29,847 nucleotides of DNA from a virus: positions 1 through 29,847 of the IMG/VR virus record IMGVR_UViG_3300046740_000036. One strand, written 5' to 3'. The notes beneath the pieces were generated by a model that had not been told where the DNA came from, searched no databases, and saw only the letters and a program-made list of their open reading frames with translations. The translations under genes were made by a program, and so were the position numbers. Within the stretch, counting starts at the first letter, position 1, and every line of letters starts with the position of its first letter. Below are positions 12,438 through 20,018 of the stretch, piece after piece.

Positions 12438-13934
12438 TTAATACTTGTATTTCTGACGGAGCGAAGCGGCATCTGGGGCGGCTCCATGCTTCGTGGCACC
12501 AGGTTGTCCCTGTGCATATCCACCGAGGACAGACTGCACGGCATTGAGGTTGCCGAGGAATGTATTCAGATCCTTGTTCTTTGGGTCAAGTTGATTCCGA
12601 AACGTCTCGACCACGGAACCGCCAGCCCTTGACCCGAAGTGCGTCATCGCCGTGCCAGAGGTCAACAGTTCTGCCTGCAAGACAAACTGTCCGACGAGTT
12701 GCTGTTGCTCTGGTGTGAGGCCGGAAATGGCATCGGCTGCTGATTCATGCGCGATCAGTGACCGCCATCGACCTCCCAGTGTGCCCATCAGACCCATCTG
12801 GTTAATCTTGTCAGCCATCCCCCTCACCTCAGCGACTTGAGGCAGAACGAGTTTGGCAAGGTCAACACGGGCTTGCGCCTGTGCAGTTAAGGGCTTGTTG
12901 AGGTCGTAGCCTTCCTTCTTAAACTGCGCCACCACGGAGTTACGCATACCGCCTGCTGCTGGCACATCAGTCAGCTTCGATGCCCCTCCGATGATGTCAT
13001 CCATGTAGCCGCGCACCGCATCAGAGGGCGGCTGATTCGGCGCAGCCCCACCAGCAGCTTCCCGCTGTAGCCTCTGGCGTTCCATGCCGACCCGCGCACC
13101 CTCTAGCCCGATGCGCTGCTGCTCAAACTTGTTCTGAATGCCATGCTGCTTTACTGTCTCAGCCTGTGCTGCGGCCTCACGTTTGGCAGTTCTCGCATTG
13201 TCGCTTTCCTCTACCTTCTCCTTCGCCGTCATCGCCCACGACATGCCCATCGCTGGCACGTTAGGTGACCAGACCTTCGGCACCCGCGCCATGATGAATC
13301 CAGGCACTGCAGCGGACTGGCCTGCCTGTATCACCTTGTCGAGATCGTCCTGATTCTCCGTGGTCGCTAACTGATTCCCCATGAAGGTGGAGTATTCACC
13401 CTTCAACAGTGCTTCATTGCCCTTCTGCACCCGATCGAGAATCTTGTTCCCCGCCTCCCCGAGCGCCATGAACCCATGCACCACATTCGGGTCGTAGTGG
13501 GGATGTGACGAGATCATCGGCGCGAGGTCAGGATCGACCTTCATCATCTCGGGCGCATACTGCTGCCAGCTCGCCTCGTCCGTGATCTGTCCGGCTAGTC
13601 CAGACAGCGTGTCATGCTGAGACTTCGTGGCGTCGTAATGGGACTTGATGGCGTCGTAGGTCGCCTTCCGAGACTTCGCGAGTTCCGTCTCGATGCCGAT
13701 GGTGTTGACGCCTTGGCTACGCAGACGACCCACCGCTTGGTCGTAGTCCCCACCCGTCTGCTGCAAGGCCGTCTGAAACATCTGCTGGGCCTGCATTGCC
13801 TGCTGGCGGTCCTGCTGCTCCTGCTTCGACTGCAATGCAGCCCCGGCCTGCACGATGTTGCGGGCAGAGTTGTAGTCCACCGACTCTGGACGGCCCTGCC
13901 CAGCCCCGAGGATGATGTTGGGGTTGTTCGCCAT
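12438..13934 (-). CDS. Ejection protein, gp20-like by position and size, 498 aa
   Basis: Residues 25-60 are Gln-rich helix (ALQSKQEQQDRQQAMQAQQ), and a second coiled region lies at about 225-290 (AKREAAAQAETVKQHGIQNKFEQQRIG). No membrane segment is obvious; the rest is helical and soluble. Long Gln/Ala-rich helical proteins here match P22 gp20 (471 aa) by place and size and would be packaged with the genome and expelled on infection. ATG 13934 overlaps the upstream stop codon. The gene starts before a three-base gap to the next ejection gene. Confidence 0.6.
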   Translation of the reverse strand: MANNPNIILGAGQGRPESVDYNSARNIVQAGAALQSKQEQQDRQQAMQAQQMFQTALQQTGGDYDQAVGRLRSQGVNTIGIETELAKSRKATYDAIKSHYDATKSQHDTLSGLAGQITDEASWQQYAPEMMKVDPDLAPMISSHPHYDPNVVHGFMALGEAGNKILDRVQKGNEALLKGEYSTFMGNQLATTENQDDLDKVIQAGQSAAVPGFIMARVPKVWSPNVPAMGMSWAMTAKEKVEESDNARTAKREAAAQAETVKQHGIQNKFEQQRIGLEGARVGMERQRLQREAAGGAAPNQPPSDAVRGYMDDIIGGASKLTDVPAAGGMRNSVVAQFKKEGYDLNKPLTAQAQARVDLAKLVLPQVAEVRGMADKINQMGLMGTLGGRWRSLIAHESAADAISGLTPEQQQLVGQFVLQAELLTSGTAMTHFGSRAGGSVVETFRNQLDPKNKDLNTFLGNLNAVQSVLGGYAQGQPGATKHGAAPDAASLRQKYKY

Positions 13935-14920
13935 TAGCCGGCGCTACCCGAATAGGTCATCGGCTGTTGCGTCTTCGGCTGACCAAGCGTCCCCCACGGA
14001 TACTTGCTCACCGCATTGGTGATCCCGCCGATGGTATTGCTGATGGCATTCCCGGAGCCGACCGTGCCAGCCGCCTGCGAGTTGCCGACATCTTGGTAGA
14101 GGCTCCCCGTCCCTGCGGCGGCATTCTCGCCAATGTTCGCCAACGACCCGAGGCGATTGAACAGGTTGCCTTGGTTGTTGTTGAAGATGTTGTAAGCCGT
14201 CGAATACTGGTCCTTCGCCCTGCCATAAACGTTGGCGTATTCGTTGCTGGCATAGTCCTGCGCGTAGCGGTCTAGCCCCTTCAGGAGTCCACCGGTCAGG
14301 AGCGTGCCTCGTGATGCCGCGCTGCGCTCGAGCGCGTCGGTGCCCATCTTCATCCGCGCTTGGAAGCCGGGATCGTTCTGCTCCGTGAGGTTGTCAGGCG
14401 GGGTGAACGGTGTCGTCCACGGCTGCGCGAGTCCGGTGCCTTGCACGGAGGCCAATGGATACTGCCCGCCACCAGTGAACGTGCCAGTCTGGAAGCCTGA
14501 GGGATCACCCATGTTGCCTAGCGAACCGCCACCCATGGGGGAGTCCGGCAGGAACTGCCAGTTCTGCTGCCCGCCTCCCTTGAAGTTGGACACCATGTCC
14601 ACGCCCACGCCGTTCAGGAAGAACCCGTCCGAGCCGGGATTCGCCTTCACATCGTAGCCGAGCGACTTCATGTAGTCGGCGGTCTTCTGGATGTTCTCCG
14701 GGGAGGGAGGACCTAGAGACTGGGCATACTGCAACGCGATGGACTTCGGGTCGCCTTGCGGCTGCTGTGATCCACCCGGCCCCTGCTGATAGGGCTGCGG
14801 CTGCGTCTGCACCGTGGGATTGCTTGGGGCACCCACAGGCGCAGGCTGAATACCACCAAGATTCCCACCAGTCACGCCCGTATTCGTCGGCGCGTTCTGC
14901 GTCCAGAAAGTGCTAGCCAT
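13934..14920 (-). CDS. Ejection protein, gp7-like, 328 aa
   Basis: Start chosen at ATG 14920, which has AGGTGG six bases upstream; an in-frame TTG at 14926 lies too close to that site. The N-terminal 170 residues are Gly/Gln/Pro-rich and disordered. The C-terminal part (SAASRGTLLTGGLLKGLDRYAQDYASNEYANVY, then LFNRLGSLANIGENAA) is a conserved module I recognise from phage DNA-ejection proteins of the P22 gp7 type. It belongs to the ejection cassette and overlaps its upstream neighbour by eight bases. Confidence 0.65.
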   Translation of the reverse strand: MASTFWTQNAPTNTGVTGGNLGGIQPAPVGAPSNPTVQTQPQPYQQGPGGSQQPQGDPKSIALQYAQSLGPPSPENIQKTADYMKSLGYDVKANPGSDGFFLNGVGVDMVSNFKGGGQQNWQFLPDSPMGGGSLGNMGDPSGFQTGTFTGGGQYPLASVQGTGLAQPWTTPFTPPDNLTEQNDPGFQARMKMGTDALERSAASRGTLLTGGLLKGLDRYAQDYASNEYANVYGRAKDQYSTAYNIFNNNQGNLFNRLGSLANIGENAAAGTGSLYQDVGNSQAAGTVGSGNAISNTIGGITNAVSKYPWGTLGQPKTQQPMTYSGSAG

Positions 14921-15479
14921 TCCCAACCACCTGTGCGCCCTTCTGCGTCCAGTAGGACACGGTATCCGCCGAGACTTGCTGGGTAGACCCGTCAGGCGCT
15001 TTCATCGTCACCATCGGCACTGGAGAGCTTTTCGGCCCATACCCCGGATAGGAACTCGCCGCCTGATTCGCCGCCACCTGTCCCGGCGTGCCCATCAACG
15101 CGCCACCGCCACCGGGAGCCTGTGCGGCATTCCCGCCAAGCACCGACGGATCTGAGATCGCGCCAGCGTTCTGGATGGGACGGGTCTGGAAGTTCTGCTG
15201 CCCAGTAGACCCGAGGGATGACATCGTGGCCGGCATCGTCCCCCCGCCTCCACTGGTCCCGAGGCCCATCAGACTCCCAAGTGTCTGAAACGCTTGCCCG
15301 CCTGTGTCGGCGTAGGGCTTCAGCAGCCCAATCGCCTGATTCGTCGCGGCAACCTGTTGATTCGCCGCGTTCTTCGCGGTCTTCGATTCTTCGGCACCCT
15401 GAATGATGCCTCCGACAATCGGCCCCACCACCGGGATCGATCCCAGGATGCCTTTGCCGAGACTACTCCAGAAGCTCAT
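14913..15479 (-). CDS. Ejection/internal virion protein, gp14-like by position, 188 aa
   Basis: The N-terminus (FWSSLGKGILGSIPVVGPIVGGIIQGA) is a Gly-rich hydrophobic segment like those of membrane-inserting ejection proteins. After it come Ala/Asn-rich coils, a Gly/Pro-rich disordered middle, and a C-terminal tail (VTMKAPDGSTQQVSADTVSYWTQKGAQVV) that recurs at the end of many phage virion proteins as a small binding motif. GGGAG precedes ATG 15479 by seven bases. It opens the ejection cassette. Confidence 0.55.
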   Translation of the reverse strand: MSFWSSLGKGILGSIPVVGPIVGGIIQGAEESKTAKNAANQQVAATNQAIGLLKPYADTGGQAFQTLGSLMGLGTSGGGGTMPATMSSLGSTGQQNFQTRPIQNAGAISDPSVLGGNAAQAPGGGGALMGTPGQVAANQAASSYPGYGPKSSPVPMVTMKAPDGSTQQVSADTVSYWTQKGAQVVGNG

Positions 15480-15503
15480 CTGAGTGCTCCCATTCTACGC
15501 CTA

Positions 15504-16085
15504 CTAGGGCTTGGTGACCGTGGCATGAAGGTCCTGACAAACCTCTTTGTAGTTCGCCACCGCAAACTGCTGAAACTCCTGGTTCCTGAGCAGGATATCC
15601 GGCCGAATCGAATACCCCGTCGCCCAGTTGAAGTTACAGCTGTAGCCGTTCTTCGGATCCACGCTCACATCGGCATGGGGCGCGTTCGCCATCCGCCACG
15701 ACTTCTCCAAGTAGAGATACGTCCACTCGCAGACGGGCGGCATGATGTGCGTCGGGTCGCCATAGGCTCGCGCTGACGCCCAGTGCGGGGTGATGATCTG
15801 GCAACTCCCACCGGGATGCAGCACCCGGAACAGTTCATTGAAGAACTGCACCCGCTGATACTGGTCCAGGTGCTCGAGGAAGTGGCTGCAGTGCGCCTCG
15901 ATGACCGAGTTGTCCTCCCACGGCCACGGAGTCACGCGGAGGTCTACCACCTGATCGACGCCGGGGAAGGGATGGCGGTCTACCCCGAGGAAGCCGTCGC
16001 GTTTATGAGGACCACACCCCAGATCGAGCTTGAGCACCGACTTCATCACCGGCGCAAGTGCCTTGGCTTTTGCGGCTCTACCCAT
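15504..16085 (-). CDS. Class I SAM-dependent methyltransferase, 193 aa
   Basis: The Rossmann SAM-binding motif I is LKLDLGCGPHKRDGFLGVDRHPF (about residues 18-40), with D21 and GCG. It is followed by HCSHFLEHLDQYQRVQFFNELFRVLHPGG, the usual methyltransferase motif IV-like region. The C-terminal third has no clear target-recognition domain. The substrate is unknown; sugars, small molecules or a surface glycan are plausible because a glycosyltransferase lies just upstream. Only the GIY-YIG gene separates the two. ATG 16085 has AGGAG ten bases upstream and overlaps the GIY-YIG stop by eight bases. Confidence 0.8.
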   Translation of the reverse strand: MGRAAKAKALAPVMKSVLKLDLGCGPHKRDGFLGVDRHPFPGVDQVVDLRVTPWPWEDNSVIEAHCSHFLEHLDQYQRVQFFNELFRVLHPGGSCQIITPHWASARAYGDPTHIMPPVCEWTYLYLEKSWRMANAPHADVSVDPKNGYSCNFNWATGYSIRPDILLRNQEFQQFAVANYKEVCQDLHATVTKP

Positions 16086-16842
16086 TACCGTGAATCTCCT
16101 TTGCCGCTCGCGCCTTCGCGAGTCCAGCCAATCTGACCGCCCTGATCACCGGATCTGCCCATTCACGCCGACGTGCCTCAGCAATCTTCTGCTTTCGACT
16201 CTCCGAGCATGGGCCGAGGCGTTGTCCTGTCTTGGATGCGCTAATCTTGCTGCGCCAGTCAGGGCTGGCGGCACGTTCTTGCGCACAAGCTAAGATCTTG
16301 GCTCTCACCTCAGGGCGAGCCAATGCCGACCTCACCGATGCGGCATGTTTACGCTGTGGCTCACCGGTAGCAAGATAGGCGCGATGCTCAAGGGCTTTCT
16401 GTTCCTGGTTAATCTGTGCAGCCTTGGCTCTTATTGCGTTACCACGCAAGCCATATTCTCGCAGGCGCGCTTTCTGATCTGGATCGGAATAGCGTTGTTG
16501 TTGGGCCTTGCTAATAGCCGCTTTCGCCTGCTCATTGCGCGGTCCCAATACGCCTTCTCCACCAGGAGTGACGTTGTAGCCATATGGGGACTGCGTTCGC
16601 TGTGACTGAATAGACTCTTGTTCCATCTGACAGAGCCTGTCCCAGTCATCACACTCCGCAATCACTTCGCGATGGAACGTCTCAGGACCATATTTCCTGA
16701 GAGCCGCATAGAGCACTCCGTTAGTGCGTTTACCCAGAGCATGCTCAACATGCTTCGCCCAACGTGCATCCAACGTCTTCGACGTAATGCCTATGTAGCA
16801 CTTCCCGTTCGGTGCCGTGAGTCGATAGAGGAGTCCCCTCAC
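16078..16842 (-). CDS. GIY-YIG homing endonuclease with NUMOD repeats, 254 aa
   Basis: GTG 16842 overlaps the upstream TGA (GTGA) and has GGAG eight bases away; a TTG at 16863 is a longer alternative. The catalytic domain is at residues 4-90: LLYRLTAPNGKCYIGITSKTLDARW with Y7, the YIG (Y16), R28 and E75. After it come YNVTPGGEG and repeated basic helix segments (KAAISKAQQQRYSDPDQKARLREYG, KISASKTGQRLG, KQKIAEARRREWADP), the NUMOD3-type DNA-binding repeats of phage-borne homing enzymes. It lies between the glycosyltransferase and the methyltransferase in the operon's own direction. Confidence 0.88.
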   Translation of the reverse strand: MRGLLYRLTAPNGKCYIGITSKTLDARWAKHVEHALGKRTNGVLYAALRKYGPETFHREVIAECDDWDRLCQMEQESIQSQRTQSPYGYNVTPGGEGVLGPRNEQAKAAISKAQQQRYSDPDQKARLREYGLRGNAIRAKAAQINQEQKALEHRAYLATGEPQRKHAASVRSALARPEVRAKILACAQERAASPDWRSKISASKTGQRLGPCSESRKQKIAEARRREWADPVIRAVRLAGLAKARAAKEIHGNG

Positions 16843-17546
16843 CACATGATCTCCCCATCCCAATGCCCAACTTTCACGTCACATGCTACGGCGCAACGAT
16901 AGCCGTATTTTCGAGCATCACCCCAAAACACGAGGTCTTGAGTTCCGAAGCCTTCTTTCCCTGCCAATGTCCTAAACCACGGCTTCTTCAACTTTGGATC
17001 CTTGAACATCTTCAAACGCCACAGATTAAAGCCCATTCCAGTTCCGCAGCATTCGACTAATCCACCATTGGGATCGGGCGGCTGTGGCCTGAAGTTCACT
17101 ATCGGATCCTTAGGATCGCCCCAAGCTTGTAAAACGCCTCCGTGTCCCTTCGTGAAATATGCCCCACCAATACAGGCCAATTCTGGATGGGCCTCCATGT
17201 GATCAAGAAGCTTGATCACGCCATCAGACGGAGGAGCATTATCCATCTCTATAGTCAGGATGTATTCCCATGTGCTGAGGTCAGGATGTGCCAACACTTG
17301 CTCAATGGCCTGTGAGTAGGCATCCCCCACCTCCATCCCCTCAGCCAGGATCCGCACCACCCCGTTGTTTGGGGGGAATCCGAGGTTCCAGTGGGACAAA
17401 GCGACCCGCGTGCTCATCGTCTTGTCGGCCGGCAGAATCACGACAATTCTCTGGCGCTTCCACGACCCGCCCTGAATCAGCCGCGCCGAGGTCTTGTGCA
17501 GATCGCCGTTATGCACGCCCGCGAAGTCTTGAACCACCAGAGGCAT
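16839..17546 (-). CDS. Glycosyltransferase, GT-A fold (GT2-like), 235 aa
   Basis: The protein has the GT-A pattern. VALSHWNLGF is the first strand, and YILTIEMDNAPPSDGVIKLLDHMEAHPELACIGGAYF is the central strand with E-M-D-N in place of the metal-binding DxD. GTGMGFNLWRLKMF (acceptor-side loop) and GTQDLVFWGDARKYGYRCAVACDVKVGHWD (C-terminal ED/H segment) follow. This form, with a conserved FWGDARKYGY region, occurs in several phages. It may decorate a virion protein or host surface glycan. TGATG overlaps the LamG gene stop. The acceptor is unknown. Confidence 0.8.
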   Translation of the reverse strand: MPLVVQDFAGVHNGDLHKTSARLIQGGSWKRQRIVVILPADKTMSTRVALSHWNLGFPPNNGVVRILAEGMEVGDAYSQAIEQVLAHPDLSTWEYILTIEMDNAPPSDGVIKLLDHMEAHPELACIGGAYFTKGHGGVLQAWGDPKDPIVNFRPQPPDPNGGLVECCGTGMGFNLWRLKMFKDPKLKKPWFRTLAGKEGFGTQDLVFWGDARKYGYRCAVACDVKVGHWDGEIMW

Positions 17547-18337
17547 CAGTTCTTCACCAGGAGATAGCCCGCTGCGCTTGCGGCAATAGCCGACATGAAA
17601 CTGTAGGCGCGGGTGTTCGGTTGCCAGTAGAGATCCCAGCGGCTTCTGGGATCGTAGAGTGCCCAGACTTCCGCATCGGTCAAGGCGCGGTTATAGATCC
17701 GAACGTCAGCAATCAGCCCGGTAAACCGGCCCGTGCCATCCGACTGTGCCGCGAGCGTTTCAAAGACATTGCCCTTCACCAATCCCGGAGTGATGCTGGT
17801 GGTATCAGTGCCCTTTGACGCGCCATTCAGGAAACAGGCTCGTGACGTGCTCGAATACTCAATTGCCGTGATGTGCTGCCATGTGTTTAAGGTCACATTC
17901 GAGGTGGGGGTTACCGACCCTGTAGATCCATCAAAAGCCTGCCATTGAGGCGTCGCGGTCACAATTTGGAGGTAATACCCATTGAAACCACCCCCTTGGT
18001 TCGCGACCCAGAGTTTCGATCCTCCCGAACTCGCCGTCTCATAACACCAGATGGAGACAGTAAATGGCGAAGCCACAAATGTGCCGATGGATGAGGCTTT
18101 TTGTAGATACGCATCGGTAGCTCCTGAGAACGATGCCGCGAGTCCTCCAATCGTCGTCGCCGCCATCGTGGTGCCAAAGTTGCCAGCCCCATTAAGAATA
18201 AATGGCGGCACTCCATAGACGGCCGAGTAACCGGGCGACATGGGATACCACGCGGTCAACCCTTCGGCCTGCAGTGATCCCTTGTTGACACCAACCGGCC
18301 CAGCAGGCCGCGATCCGCTTCTCGGGAGACTCAACAT
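17546..18337 (-). CDS. LamG-domain (concanavalin A-like) virion protein, 263 aa
   Basis: Residues 25-225 read as a laminin-G/ConA-like jelly-roll: MSPGYSAVY, FTVSIWCYETAS, GYYLQIVT, WQHITAIEY and the closing FTGLIADVRIYNRALTDAEVWALYDP. These folds bind carbohydrates. The C-terminus (LYWQPNTRAYSFM) resembles the conserved tail of phage LamG proteins. It is likely part of an adhesion appendage. ATG 18337 abuts the previous TAG in frame (TAG|ATG) with no good Shine-Dalgarno, so its translation is probably coupled to the gene before. Confidence 0.75.
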   Translation of the reverse strand: MLSLPRSGSRPAGPVGVNKGSLQAEGLTAWYPMSPGYSAVYGVPPFILNGAGNFGTTMAATTIGGLAASFSGATDAYLQKASSIGTFVASPFTVSIWCYETASSGGSKLWVANQGGGFNGYYLQIVTATPQWQAFDGSTGSVTPTSNVTLNTWQHITAIEYSSTSRACFLNGASKGTDTTSITPGLVKGNVFETLAAQSDGTGRFTGLIADVRIYNRALTDAEVWALYDPRSRWDLYWQPNTRAYSFMSAIAASAAGYLLVKN

Positions 18338-18859
18338 CTACACACTCGTCGCCTGCACGCGCATGTATTTCGTGAAGAAATTTCCACCAGTGGCGTCTGA
18401 CGTCGCGCCAGACCCGTTCGTGATGAACACGACATACTGCGTCGGCATGAACCCGCCATAGAGCGCCGCCACCGAGAACGGCCCATAGGGGTAATCACGG
18501 CTGCTGGTGTTGCTGTCGATGTTCAGCACCGCCCCAAGTCGTCCAAACCCTTGCAGCACGCCCGCACTCGTTACCGTCTCAGCGCTGTTCGTGCCATCGA
18601 ACACGTCCGGCCACGTCACCGTGCCGGCGAGGTTGTCGCTGATCGGCGCGACAATCCAGATCTGCACTTGCGTGTTCGCGGTCGGTGTCGTTCCGGCCCG
18701 CCACACGCCGCTGATCTGATGGTCCAGATCGAGGTTCGTGATGTTCGTGACCGCATCCGATTCGACCCCTGCGACGAACGTGGACGAGGTCGCCACGCTC
18801 TGCGGGTTGATCGTGATCGTGACCGCTGCAGCTGGGAAGGATTCCTTAATGGTCGCCAT
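18338..18859 (-). CDS. Hypothetical virion protein, 173 aa
   Basis: A beta-rich, Ser/Thr/Gly-rich protein with no membrane segment: MATIKESFPAAAVTITINPQSV, then VQIWIVAPISD and PYGPFSVAALYGGFMPTQYVVFITNGSG. Such sequences are typical of structural proteins in tail-fibre clusters of podoviruses from environmental samples. No family name can be given. Its stop TAG (18338-18340) is followed directly, in frame, by the ATG of the LamG gene. Confidence 0.55.
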   Translation of the reverse strand: MATIKESFPAAAVTITINPQSVATSSTFVAGVESDAVTNITNLDLDHQISGVWRAGTTPTANTQVQIWIVAPISDNLAGTVTWPDVFDGTNSAETVTSAGVLQGFGRLGAVLNIDSNTSSRDYPYGPFSVAALYGGFMPTQYVVFITNGSGATSDATGGNFFTKYMRVQATSV

Positions 18860-18861
18860 GG

Positions 18862-19377
18862 TTAGCTATTCCGTGCCGTGTTCACGTCCCCACCGCTGAT
18901 CTGCCCCTCAAACACCAACGTCGCCGGGACGGCATCACTACCAGTGCCTGTGGCGAACAGAGATTCGATTCTCAGGGCCGTCCGTCTCCAGACCGTGTGC
19001 AGCAACGCTCTGGTGCCTGCGGCTCCAGCGACAGAGAAGATGTCGCTAAACCCCGCTTCGGTGTCCACAGAGCCGGTGAAGCCCTGCAGGGCATACTGGG
19101 CGAGCGTCTGCAGCCGCGTCAGGTTCGTCGCGGTCAGGTTCGCCACATCCGCTGACAACATCGCCTGTCCGACCTGATAGACAGGAATCGCATTCCGCCA
19201 CACCACCTTCACCGGGTTGGTGGCTTGGTCATACCAGAACGCAATCGCGGCATTCCCATCCGAGTTGTTCGGTGTCAGATTCACGGCGACCGTCGCATAG
19301 ATCGACCCCGGCTGGCCGGTGGGATTCGGGTTCGCCGCGATGTCGTTCTTCAAGGTTGTGAGTTGGGCTGGGGTCAT
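18862..19377 (-). CDS. Hypothetical virion protein, 171 aa
   Basis: ATG 19377 is preferred to an earlier in-frame start inside the previous gene. The N-terminus MTPAQLTTLKNDIAANP followed by a linker and WYDQATNPVKVVWRNAIPVYQVGQAM is a form I have seen in many phages in the fibre/connector region, as a hypothetical protein. The remainder is helical (LTRLQTLAQYALQGF, RALLHTVWRRTALRIESLFATG). No membrane segment or cysteine cluster. It likely belongs to the virion; role unknown. Confidence 0.6.
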   Translation of the reverse strand: MTPAQLTTLKNDIAANPNPTGQPGSIYATVAVNLTPNNSDGNAAIAFWYDQATNPVKVVWRNAIPVYQVGQAMLSADVANLTATNLTRLQTLAQYALQGFTGSVDTEAGFSDIFSVAGAAGTRALLHTVWRRTALRIESLFATGTGSDAVPATLVFEGQISGGDVNTARNS

Positions 19378-19379
19378 CG

Positions 19380-20018
19380 TTACACCACGGGAAGAATGTT
19401 GCCAGGAGATGCCACGGGTGGCTGCACATACAAATTGATCATCGCCCCGACCCCAGCACCAGTCCATGACCAGGACGGATTCTGTGCGGTGGCGTTCGTT
19501 TCCACGAGATACCCTAAGGCACTGCCAATTTGCGACCCGGCAATGAACGAAAACTGATCGGTAATCGTGTAACTCGAATCAACCGCGTAGGTCGTTTGCA
19601 CGCGATTCGAGAGCGCACTGATCATGAGGCAGTTCGCTACTTCTGGCGTAATATTCCCCGTCGTCAATGATGTCGCACTCGCACTCGACGCGATCAGGCT
19701 CTTGCTCGTCACAAACGAGGTCGCCGTGCCACTAAAGGCGGCGACACAAAACGTCGGATTGTTCGCCGTCGCGAGCGTAAAGGTATGCCCGGTGCCAACG
19801 GTCGGGTTGATGGAAAAGTAGACATCCACACCACTATTCGACTGGATCGTGTTCCCAGCCACAACCTGCCAGACATTGCTCTTACTATCACTCACCGTCG
19901 CCTGAGGCGCACCATTGTAACCAACCACCGCGACCAACAATGTCGCCCCGGTCGTATTGATGGAACTCGTTGTGCCTGCTAAGGCCAACCCCACATGAGA
20001 CACCAACGCAATCGCCAT
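19380..20018 (-). CDS. Hypothetical virion protein, beta-sandwich type, 212 aa
   Basis: ATG 20018 overlaps the TAA of the fibre gene (TAATG), which is why I choose it over an earlier in-frame start at 20063. The sequence is Ser/Thr/Ala/Gly-rich with many beta strands (TTGATLLVAVVGYNG, VNVYFSINPTVGTGHTFTLATAN-like segments, SWSWTGAGVGAMINLYVQPP). Proteins of this kind occur among phage tail fibre clusters. No catalytic residues or membrane segments. Likely virion-attached. Confidence 0.55.
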   Translation of the reverse strand: MAIALVSHVGLALAGTTSSINTTGATLLVAVVGYNGAPQATVSDSKSNVWQVVAGNTIQSNSGVDVYFSINPTVGTGHTFTLATANNPTFCVAAFSGTATSFVTSKSLIASSASATSLTTGNITPEVANCLMISALSNRVQTTYAVDSSYTITDQFSFIAGSQIGSALGYLVETNATAQNPSWSWTGAGVGAMINLYVQPPVASPGNILPVV

